Assembly (NCBI GenBank): GCA_009763385.1
Contig: CM019831.1
Location: forward strand, 85,533,845 to 85,597,844
Length of the DNA stretch: 64,000 bases
Direction: 5' to 3'
DNA from: Coix lacryma-jobi var. lacryma-jobi
Lineage: Eukaryota > Streptophyta > Magnoliopsida > Poales > Poaceae
Below the pieces are notes generated by a model. The model was not told where the DNA came from. It ran no database searches and saw only the letters and a list, made by a program, of their open reading frames with translations. A program made the translations under genes and the position numbers. This document shows positions 35,951-45,253 of the stretch, piece after piece; the first letter of the stretch is position 1, and every line of letters begins with the position of its first letter.

Positions 35951-38376
35951 ACTGCTTGCGAGAAGACCACGAAACCAACGAAGAGCCAATAAACGGACAA
36001 GTCCCAGAAGTAGACTGGCGCTCAAGCCGACAGCTGGCAAAATCCGCATCAGAGTAACCACAAAGCGAAAGAGTCGAAGAAGAAGAGTACCAAAGTCCGA
36101 ACTCAGGAGTGTATCGGAGGTACCTCATGATGCGCTTGCCTGCTTGCTTGTGGGAAGTTCGTGGGGACGCCTGAAAGCGAGCGCATAGACACACAGAAAA
36201 ATGTATGTCCAGCCTCGTTGCCATCAGGTACAGGAGCGAGTCGATCATGCTCCTGTACTCCTTCTGGTCAACAGCCTCTCCGTCCTGGTCCGCGTCCATC
36301 GCAGCAGTCGTCGCCATGGGCGTCGTAAGAGGCTTGGCCTCGCCCATGTCAAACTTCTTCAGGATGTCCTTCGTGTATTTGCCTTGATGCACGAATGTCC
36401 CTTCTCGGGTTTGCTTGATTTGCAACCCAAGGAAGAAGGTCAACTCACCCATCACACTCATCTCAAACTCCCTGCTCATTGTATCTGCAAACTTGGCAAC
36501 AAGTGCGTGAGAGGAGCCACCAAAGATGATATCATCCACATAAATCTGGACTAACAAGGTGTCATTACCTTGCTTGAGGAGAAACAAAGTTCTATCGACC
36601 CGTCCCATTTTAAAACCCTTGGATAGAAGAAAAGTTTTAAAACGATCATACCACGCTCTCGGGGCTTGTTTTAAACCATACAAAGCTTTTGAGAGTTTAT
36701 AAACATGGTTTGGAAACTTGGGATCCTCGAAACCAGGGGGTTTCCTAACATAAACCTCTTCCTCTATATACCCATTCAAGAAGGCACTCTTGACATCCAT
36801 CTGGTAAAGCTTAAAACCCTTTGAAGTAGCAAAAGCTAGAAGGATTCTAATGGCTTCTAAATGGGCTACAGGGGCAAAGGTTTCCTCATAGTCTATCCCC
36901 TCTTTCTGGCATAAACCCTGGGCTACTGGTCTAGCCTTGTTCCTCACTACCATCCCATCCTCACCGTCTTTGTTTTTGAAAACCCATTTGGTACCTATTG
37001 GGTGGCATTCTGGTGGAGGTCGAACTAGGGTCCAAATTTGGTTTTGCTCAAAGTTTTCTAGCTCCTCATGCATGGCATTGACCCAGTTAGGATCAGAAAG
37101 AGCGTGTCCAACATCTTTGGGCTCAAAAGAAACAACGAATGCAGAATGAGCAAAGTGAGAGATTCCATACGCTCGCGACCGCCTGACTCGCTGGTCGATG
37201 CCGCCGATCATCTGACGCGTGGGGTGAACATGTTGAACGCTCCAGGGCGCTTGCCTCGCCGAAGTCGCCTCCCCTTCGCCAGATGCTGTTGCTCCCTCAG
37301 GTGCAGCTGGTGCTCGCTGGAGAGGTGGCTCTAGAGGACCCCAAGAAGAAGACGTCGTGGGATCAGGTCCTCGAGCTGAAGTAGTCGTCACAGGGTCGAC
37401 GGGGGCAGCCAGTGGAGTTGGCTCAGGATCACCCCAATCGGCATTCTCCTGCTCCTCCTCCACAAAGATAGTCTCTCCCAGCTCCTGTTCTCCTGCAACA
37501 TCAAAAGCAGAAGAAACACAAGGCATAGTCTCGTCGAATGTGACCTCGCTGGTCTCCACTATCCGGTTAGTTTCAAGGTTAAGAACTCGATAAGCGCGCG
37601 AATGCGAGGCATAACCAAGAAACACGCCATCAGCAGAGCGAGATTCAAATTTGTCCAAATTTCCTTGCTTCAGGATAAAACACTTACACCCAAACACCTG
37701 AAAATGAGACACCTTGGGTACCCGTCCAAAACGCAACTCATAAGATGTTTTCTTCATGAAAGCCTGAAGAAAGATGCGATTTGAAACATGGCAAGCAGTG
37801 TTGATCGCCTCGGCCCAAAAAGGCCTAGGAGTCCTATGCTCATCGAGCATCATCCTGGCCATCTAAACAAGGGTCCGGTTCTTGCGCTCAACAACACCGT
37901 TCTGCTGGGGGACATACGGAGAAGAAAACTGATGCTCGATTCCATTAGAAGAAAAGAAAGAAGCAAACTGAGAGTTATCAAACTCAGTACCATTATCGCT
38001 ACGAATAGCTCTAATAGTATCAAGGGGAAACTCAGTTTTCAACTTCAGAATCAAATCGCGAGCAAAAGGAAAAACTTCATCCTTACCCTCCATAAAGAAG
38101 ACACAAGAGTACCTCGAAAAATCATCAACGATCACTAGAACGTACCACTTCCCACCCACAGGGCAAACCCGAGCTGGACCAACTGTGTCCATGTGTAAGA
38201 GCTCGCCGGGTCGCTTTGTCATCACCTGATTAACAGGTGGGTGAGAAGCAACAACCATCTTCCCATGACGACAAGGATGGCAAACAAGGTCCTTCTGAAA
38301 CTTAAGCTTGGGCAATCCTTGGATTAGGCCAAGTGAACTAAGTCTTGCAAGCAAGTCAAAACTCAAGTGACCAAGC
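35951..38376 (-). pseudogene. Element D pol: integrase, RT, partial RNase H
   Basis: From 38376 leftward this encodes the integrase zinc region end (CHPCRHGK), core residues (HMDTVGP, RSDNGTEF, PQQNGVVERKN), the linker, reverse transcriptase (DVKSAFLNGYIEEE, YVDDIIFGG) and RNase H up to SSLVSWSSRKQ. The Athila-like LTR cuts it at 35951. A single nonsense codon (TAG at 37863-37865, where C has a Glu codon) splits it into frames of 167 and 646 residues; otherwise the frame is open for 2.4 kb. About 117 C-terminal residues are missing relative to C. The N-terminal side continues at 50065 beyond element C. Confidence 0.92.
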
Positions 38377-40413
38377 TGAAGGACCGAGAAACTACCCGAA
38401 AGCGACCAGAGGGGGGGTGAATGGGAGCTTCAAAATTTCCTTTCGGAAACTAGATGCCACTGTCCCAAACACAACCCTAAAAGTGAAACCTAGAGCTTGC
38501 TAATGTCCACGACCCTAGATGTAGGGTGGATGCTTCCAAGAAGCACAGCGGGACACTACACAACTCAAGAAAGCCAACGCAAAGGACGGAACTCGAATCC
38601 GTCAACGAACGATCGAACTGCGAACGAAACGGCGCAAAGCAGACACGACCGGACTCTGACCAGCGTCCGGTCAGGGAGCACCGGACGCGTCCGGTCGTCC
38701 AAAAGCTGTTCTGGGAGCTCTCTGTGTTGGACCGGACGCACGAGGCTTAAGCGTCCGGTCCACCACTGAGCGTCCGGTCACAAGCACAGCACTCTGATGA
38801 ACAGTGACCACGATGAGTCCGGTCACTAGCTCAACAGTGCGTCCGGTCGATGCAAAACAGAACACCGAAAACCTTCAACGACCGGACTCACTGCTCGTGC
38901 GTCCGATCAGCCCGAGCGAGCGTCCGGTCACCCCGAAACTGAGCAGTTCGTCCACCGATCCGCCTCGATCTCACCTAAAACAAATCCTCTAGGGATCAAA
39001 CTTGGTGAGATGAGTCACAAGGAGTATAGTGAGCTATCTCTAAGAGATCATGGCTCGAACCTATCTCCAAATCAGTGAATCGAAGAATTTCGGGAGAAGG
39101 GAGAAAACTTGACCCGAAACTAAAAATCGATCGATCTCCTAGACCGTGAGGTTAGAGACAAATTCCTTCGGTGGAAAGAAGTGCCTCACGATCTAGAACA
39201 ACTTGGTTCAAACGGATTTGCAAAAGATGAACCGATTTAAGAGATCAAGCGACGGGAAAATCGTGGAGAAAAAGGATTCCGCAAAGAACACGAACACAAA
39301 GCGAATCACAGCCACGAATTGCAAGCCGAAGCGCAAACACACGCTACGACAAGGAGGATACGGCCTCCTTTCCTCAGAATCAACAAGTACACAGAGTTCT
39401 TGGTCTCTCTGCGGATCTCAGCTACAGCAGGGAATGGGAGAGCAGGAAACCCTAAGTGCAGGAAGCAAATGAACTGAGCTAACTAAGATAGGGAGGAGGG
39501 TGTCTCCCCTGGACTACTTATACTAACCTAGACTAAGCCTATTTCCTACTCTACCCCTCTCTAAACTAATTACAGAGTGAACCAGCTAAACCCTAGGGTT
39601 ATTCTGGACCAACTCGGTGGTAGGTAGATCCAACGGCCACGCCCGCACAACTCATCCGCGTTGCCTCCACGCAACCTTCCGATTGCCGCCACGTGTCGTC
39701 CTCGCTCTGCACCCCCGGTTTTGTGGCCCAAATCGGGAAACCAGCCTTTTCCAGCAACCCCCGGTTTTGAGGCCCAAACCGGGAAACCAGCCCACCAGCC
39801 TGAGTTTTGTGGCCCAAACTCAGAAACCCGTAGCGCCCGAGTTTTGAGGCCCAAACTCGGAAACCGGCCCATCACCCGAGTTTTGTGGCCAAACTCGGAA
39901 ACCATCCGCGCCCAGGTTTTGTGGCTCAACCTGGAAACCAAGCACCCAGGTTTTGAGGCCCAAACCTGGAAACTGTCCACCCGTTGGTTTTTCTCTGGCT
40001 CAACCAACAAACCGGAGCTGTAGAGGGGATGCACCTCCCGTGCACCCCGTCCACCGACACATGTCCCCAGGTCCTCGACCCGAGCAACACCGTGCCTCGC
40101 AAGTCTCTGCTCGTCGCTGTCCCAGGCTGCCAGCCACCACAGCTGATCCTCAGGCACTCCGGTCCCTCAGTCCAAGCCTCACGTCCGCCCTTCACTGCTC
40201 GATCCATCGGCATGGCACGTCCGCCGCACGGCACGCCCATCCTTCATCGCACCCAGTCCATCGGCACGGCACGTCTCAACTTGACCTTCACCTTGCCCTC
40301 GATCACTGTCTCCGTGCTTCGACACCTGCACAACACAAGCCAAAGAACATGCTATCAAACCCGTTGACAATCACTCATCACTCAGAGACTCGGCATACAC
40401 CCATGTATCCGCA
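38377..40413 (-). repeat. Element C 3' LTR (2037 bp)
   Basis: Plus-strand limits are TGAAGGACCGAGAAAC and GTATCCGCA. In element order: U3 with a hairpin array (39715-40008), a TATA-like GTATAAGT at 39516-39523, then a leader with a cluster of ACCGGACGC/GCGTCCGGT words (38649-38935), and the terminal box GACCAGAGGGGGGG. It carries a 19-bp stretch (near 38758) that is absent from the other LTR. Confidence 0.95.
39715..40008 (-). repeat. Hairpin array in C 3' LTR (8 units)
   Basis: Units start at 39715, 39761, 39800, 39837, 39876, 39912, 39946 and 39983. Arm pairs are CCGGTTT/AAACCGG, CTGAGTTT/AAACTCAG, CCGAGTTT/AAACTCGG, CCAGGTTT/AAACCTGG and GTTGGTT/AACCAAC. The loop is TGAGGCCC or TGTGGCCC in most units, and units are separated by GAAACC plus 10-20 bp. 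The array sits about 190-490 bp upstream of the TATA-like box. Palindromic structures in the LTR cis-region have been reported for maize Sireviruses, as I recall. Confidence 0.9.
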
Positions 40414-42047
40414 ATCTCCCCCTTGATGAGTGCATTGTCAACTACACACACAAATCATAATGAAAGAAGAAGGTAGGAGGAAGGAGAGGACTCAGCCAAA
40501 TGACCCAAAAGCATAGCAAAGCCGAAGAGGGTCAAGTGGAAGAAGCGAGAACTTGGTCCCCAAAGACATGGGCAACGGCTCGACGCGACCAAGCAAAGCA
40601 AAGCTAGCCCTCAAGAAGAGGTAGAACAGGCTCAACACCGCTAGCAGAAAACCAATTGAAAATCGGAGCTAGAAATTGGCAAAATGCTAGTCCCTCAAGA
40701 TAGAGGCACAGAGGCTCAACACAACTAGCACGAAAACCACTTCGAGCCAATTGAAAAACAATCGAAAGGTCTTCGAACCAATCGAAATCAAACTCGACGC
40801 CAAATGAGAAAAATGTTTGCTAGTCCCTCAAGATAGAGGCAACGGCTCAACACAACTAGCAAACTCTCCTTGACAAGTGCAAGCAACCAGGGACTCCCCC
40901 TTAGGTCCAACAAGAGAAGAGCATAAAGATCTGAAAATCTGAAAATCTCCCCCTTAGCAAAAGCTCCCCCTTAATTGAACGCCAGGAGACATATGATTTG
41001 CAAAAACTCTCCCCCTTAGTTGAAAATGCACTTATCAAGCACAAACTCTTCCCTTGAGCCAACAAAACTCCCCCTTTTAAAATGCATATGAAGTCAGAAA
41101 TGCAAGTTAGCAGCTTCAGGCATATAATCAAAAGAGTGCCAAAAATGCTCTAATTGGTATAGCTCCAATGGCACAACTAAGCACTCAAATAGCGAAGGCT
41201 CAAACTGATCACACATACGAAATATGAAGCATATGAGCAAGTGAGCAGTTTTTAGCCAAAAAGATAGTCACCATCAGAAAAGCACTACACATGTATAGAT
41301 AGGAATCCAGACAAGTGCTAAACATGTATACAAGGTGAACTACCCCTAGCAAGGTTCAATCATCATGCATAGGAATGAGGCATATACTTGTGATTTCATT
41401 TTTATATTGGAGTTGCAGCGGTGAAATTACACAAGTTTAATTTCAGCATGTGATTGCGAGAGGTTGAAAGCTTGTCTTTGCCTAACTTTCCAACCGTGCG
41501 AAGCCTATGCATATGCAATCGGAAGCTTAAAGCAACGGTTTCGGTCATACACTACACGGCTCAAGTTTAACTCAAAGTGCAATGAGAAACAGTCTCGATA
41601 CCGTGAGGTGTTGACAAGCAATCCCATCTCGATCTTTTCAATTCACTAAAACTTGGTTCAAATTTTATACATGATATGAACAGACCAAGCAAGTGAATGA
41701 CTCATAACTAGAGACATAGCAACCTAGCATATATGAAAAGCACGAGAGAACTCAACATATCCTACACATGCTAGTTGCATATCTCAATGGTGAACTTTTT
41801 CAGATTGTAAGTTACTAAGTAAATTCACCATTCCAAGATAGCTCAGCTCATAACATGTACTAGTGATCAGGAAGAGCATAAGCTACAAGCATCCATATAA
41901 GCATCGGAGCATACTAGATAGAGCATAGTTACATTCTAGTGATTATAAACATGAAGCTCAGAATGTAACTGCGTATGCTAAAATGCAAAGAAAAGAAACT
42001 CAAAATAAAAGAGTCAGTCTATACAAGATCCAAAAGGTTTCCCCCAT
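40414..42047 (-). other. Element C 3' untranslated region with repeated polypurine tracts
   Basis: This 1.6-kb region between the pol stop and the 3' LTR has no convincing gene. The polypurine tract proper (plus strand ATCTCCCCCTTGATG) touches the LTR. Similar CTCCCCCTT tracts recur at about 40887, 40947, 40966, 41009 and 41068. Some Sireviruses carry an env-like gene in this position, but none is recognisable here; the longest minus-strand frame is 76 residues (40901-41131). Confidence 0.85.
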
Positions 42048-45000
42048 CTAAAAGGGGAAACACACACCAAGCTCACCCCTCAACCGATTAAAGGTTGATT
42101 CGTCTAAAGGCTTGGTGAAAATATCAGCCAGTTGGTGATGAGTATCGACATGGCGAAGGTCGATATCACCCTTCTCCTGGTGGTCGCGCAAGAAATGAAA
42201 GCGCACATCAATGTGTTTGGTTTTCGAGTGAAGCACGGGGTTCTTAGCAACGCTAATAGCACTCGTGCTGTCACAAAGCAAAGGCACGCGAGAAAAGCTC
42301 AAACCAAAATCACGCAAAGTGGCCATCATCCAGAGTAACTGGGAACAACAACTAGCCGCAGCAACATACTCAGCCTCCATGGTAGACTGGGCGACACTAG
42401 ACTGCTTGCGAGAGGACCACGATACAAGAGAAGATCCAATAAATTGGCAAGTCCCAGAAGTGGACTTGCGCTTAATACGGCAACCAGCAAAATCGGCATC
42501 GGAATAACCGCAAAGCGAGAGGGTGGAGGAAGCAGAATACCAAATCCCAAACTCAGGAGTGAAACGAAGGTACCTGAAGATGCGCTTCACCGCCTGACGG
42601 TGAGAAGTGCGCGGCGACGCCTGAAAGCGCGCGCACAGACACACCGCGAACTGGATGTCCGGGCGTGTCGCCGTCAGGTAGAGCAGCGACCCGATCATGC
42701 TGCGGTACTCCTTCTGGTCCACTGCTTCTCCATCCACATCCGCATCCAGGGCAGTCATCGTCGACATGGGTGTTGGAAGAGGCTTGGCCTCACCCATATC
42801 GAACCGCTTCAGCAAGTCCTTCGTGTACTTGCTCTGGTGCACAAACGTCCCCTCCCGGGTTTGGTTAATTTGCAACCCGAGAAAGAATGTCAGCTCGCCC
42901 ATCATGCTCATCTCGAACTCCCTGCTCATAGTATCTGCAAACTTGGCAACCAAAGCGTGAGAAGAACCACCGAAAATGATATCATCCACGTAAATCTGGA
43001 CCAAGAGCGTGTCTTTGCCTTGCCGGAGGAGAAAGAGCGTCTTATCTACACATCCCATTTTAAAACCCTTAGCTAGCAGAAATGTTTTCAATCTATCGTA
43101 CGAGGCTCTAGGGGCTTGTTTCAAACCATATAAAGCTTTATGAAGTTTAAAGACATGGTTTGGAAACTTGGGATTTTCAAAACTGGGGGGTTGCTCAACA
43201 TAAACCTCCTCCTCTATGTAGCCGTTTAAGAAGGCACTCTTGACATCCATTTGAAAAAGTTTGAAACCTTTGGATGCAACAAAAGCCAAGAGTATCCTAA
43301 TAGCCTCCAAACGAGCTACAGGAGCAAACGTCTCCTCATAATCTATCCCCTCCTTCTGACTATAGCCTTTCGCTACAAGCCGGGCCTTGTTTCTAACAAC
43401 GTGGCCATCCTCTCCTTGCTTGTTTTTGAAAACCCATTTTGTCCCAATAGGCTTACAGTCAGGTGGAGGTGGAACTAGAACCCAAACCTGATTTCGCTCA
43501 AAGTTTTCTAACTCCTCATGCATGGCATTGACCCAATCCGGATCCGTCAAAGCGTGTCCAACATCTCGGGGCTCAAAATTAGCAACAAAAGCAGAGTGAG
43601 CGAAGTGAGAGATGTGCTGTGACCTGGAGCGAGTGACTCGCTCGCCGATGTCGCCGATCATCTGCTGAGGTGGGTGCTGGCACTGGATGTGTCGTGGCGC
43701 CTCTCGAGCTGATGTAGCCTCCCCCTCAACAACAGCTGGTGCCTCCCCGGGTACAAATGGTACCACTCGGGGTGGCGGATCCCACGGCCCCCAGGAAGAA
43801 GAGGTGTCGGGGCCGTGAGTCGTCGTAGAAGCCGCTCTTTGCGGCACGGCAGGTGGAGAGGGTGCTGGATCATCTATACCTTCAGCACCCTCGTCCTCGT
43901 CATCAAAAAGAGGCTCACCAACCTCATGATCACCTGCACGCTCAAAACGAGAAGAAGGACAAACCATGGTCTCGTCGAAGGTGACATCGGATGTCTCCAT
44001 GACTCGGTTAGTGTCAAGGTTAAGTACACGGTAAGCTCGAGTGTGAGTGCCATAACCCAAAAACACACCGTCAGAAGAACGAGATTCAAATTTGTCCAAG
44101 TTGCCCTTTTTGAGTATAAAACAATGGCAACCAAAAACTCGAAAATAACTCACCTTGGGCAGTTTTCCAAAACGCAACTCATAAGAAGTCTTTTTCAAGA
44201 AAGCTCTCAGAAAAATGCGATTGGAAATATAGCATGCAGTGTTCATAGCTTCGGCCCAATAGCGCCTAGGAGTCCTATGCTCATCAAGCATCGTCCTGGC
44301 CATCTCAACAAGGGTCCGATTCTTCCTCTCTACAACACCATTTTGGGGCGGTGTGTAGGGGGAAGAAAACTGATGCTCCAAGCCAAGGCGGTTACAAAAC
44401 TTCTCAAAATCCGAATTTTTGAATTCGGAACCATTATCACTTCTAATAGCTCGCATCGAGTTCAAAGGGGACTCGTTCTGAAGACGCAAAATCAGATTGC
44501 GAGCGAAGGAGAAAGTCTCAGTCTTCTCAGTCAAAAAGAAGACCCACGAATACCTCGAAAAGTCGTCAACAACAACCAAAACATACCACTTGCCACCAAC
44601 CGAGCTCACCCGAGCCGGACCAACAAGGTCCATGTGTAAAAGCTCTCCGGGGTGCGAGGTCATGACCTTAGTCACTGGATGGTGGGGAGCGGCAACCATC
44701 TTCCCATGTCTGCAAGAATGGCAAACTAGATCCTTCTCCATCGAAAGCTTGGGCAATCCTCGGATTAAGCCAAGTGAGCTAAGTCTTGCAAGCAAGTCGA
44801 AGCTTAAATGACCGAGCCTCCTATGCCACTTCCAAAGATCGGAGGAAGAAGGACTAGCCAAAAGACAGCGAGAAGAACCAAACGACTCCGAGAAATTCGC
44901 GCGAAAGACTTTCCCAAAGGGCGAAATCAGACATACAAGATCGCCCTGAGGATCTAAGATGCGACTAAGGTTCGGTTTGAAACGAATCTCATAGTCATCA

Positions 45001-45245
45001 TCAAAAAGTTGCGAAACAGAAAGCAAGTTAAAATGCAGGTTAGAAACAAGAGCAACATCGCGCAACACAAAGTGCTCATTAACCCGCACCGTCCCACGGG
45101 ATAATACCTTACCTTTACTATTGTCGCCGAAGGTTATGTACTCCTTTCCGGCGACAGGGCTAAGGCTGGAGAACCACTTGGCGTTTCCGGTCATGTGCCT
45201 TGAGCAACCAGAATCCACCAACCAAATGTCCTCCAACCGTCTCAC
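42048..45245 (-). CDS. Element C pol: protease-integrase-RT-RNase H, intact
   Basis: This is the replication polyprotein of a Ty1/copia Sirevirus, 1065 codons without interruption. Domains in order: protease, active site D11-S12-G13 (WLVDSGCSRHMTG). Integrase zinc region H141, H146, C175, C178, and integrase core D206, D270, E306 (spacing D-x35-E). A proline-rich linker at about 455-530. Reverse transcriptase at about 590-800 with D667 and the YVDD box at 752-755. RNase H from about 910 with D916 and E957, and the tail TKPLDESTFNRLRGELGV. The frame opens at GTG 45245: upstream in this frame an ATG (45251) is followed at once by TAG (45246-45248), so the true start is unclear. One odd residue is APRASYDR, where A and D have APRAWYDR. 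Pol may still be functional. Confidence 0.95.
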   Translation of the reverse strand: MRRLEDIWLVDSGCSRHMTGNAKWFSSLSPVAGKEYITFGDNSKGKVLSRGTVRVNEHFVLRDVALVSNLHFNLLSVSQLFDDDYEIRFKPNLSRILDPQGDLVCLISPFGKVFRANFSESFGSSRCLLASPSSSDLWKWHRRLGHLSFDLLARLSSLGLIRGLPKLSMEKDLVCHSCRHGKMVAAPHHPVTKVMTSHPGELLHMDLVGPARVSSVGGKWYVLVVVDDFSRYSWVFFLTEKTETFSFARNLILRLQNESPLNSMRAIRSDNGSEFKNSDFEKFCNRLGLEHQFSSPYTPPQNGVVERKNRTLVEMARTMLDEHRTPRRYWAEAMNTACYISNRIFLRAFLKKTSYELRFGKLPKVSYFRVFGCHCFILKKGNLDKFESRSSDGVFLGYGTHTRAYRVLNLDTNRVMETSDVTFDETMVCPSSRFERAGDHEVGEPLFDDEDEGAEGIDDPAPSPPAVPQRAASTTTHGPDTSSSWGPWDPPPRVVPFVPGEAPAVVEGEATSAREAPRHIQCQHPPQQMIGDIGERVTRSRSQHISHFAHSAFVANFEPRDVGHALTDPDWVNAMHEELENFERNQVWVLVPPPPDCKPIGTKWVFKNKQGEDGHVVRNKARLVAKGYSQKEGIDYEETFAPVARLEAIRILLAFVASKGFKLFQMDVKSAFLNGYIEEEVYVEQPPSFENPKFPNHVFKLHKALYGLKQAPRASYDRLKTFLLAKGFKMGCVDKTLFLLRQGKDTLLVQIYVDDIIFGGSSHALVAKFADTMSREFEMSMMGELTFFLGLQINQTREGTFVHQSKYTKDLLKRFDMGEAKPLPTPMSTMTALDADVDGEAVDQKEYRSMIGSLLYLTATRPDIQFAVCLCARFQASPRTSHRQAVKRIFRYLRFTPEFGIWYSASSTLSLCGYSDADFAGCRIKRKSTSGTCQFIGSSLVSWSSRKQSSVAQSTMEAEYVAAASCCSQLLWMMATLRDFGLSFSRVPLLCDSTSAISVAKNPVLHSKTKHIDVRFHFLRDHQEKGDIDLRHVDTHHQLADIFTKPLDESTFNRLRGELGVCFPF

Positions 45246-45253
45246 CTACATCA
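45246..45253 (-). promoter_or_regulatory. gag/pol junction, overlapping stop-start TGATG
   Basis: The gag stop TGA (45253-45251) overlaps an ATG (45251-45249) in the pol frame, giving TGATG; then TAG follows. The same TGATG stands at the gag/pol junction of element D (50471-50467), where CAG replaces TAG, and of element A (22626-22622), which has TAG. TGATG overlaps are known stop-restart signals in some other elements; here the role is an inference. Confidence 0.6.

Noticed and set aside
39599..40426. Proline-rich open frames on both strands in the LTRs (for example 39661-40023 plus, 39570-40157 minus, and the same at 49312-49808).
   Set aside because: They follow the GC-rich hairpin array, which stays open in several frames by composition; no known domain and no leader.
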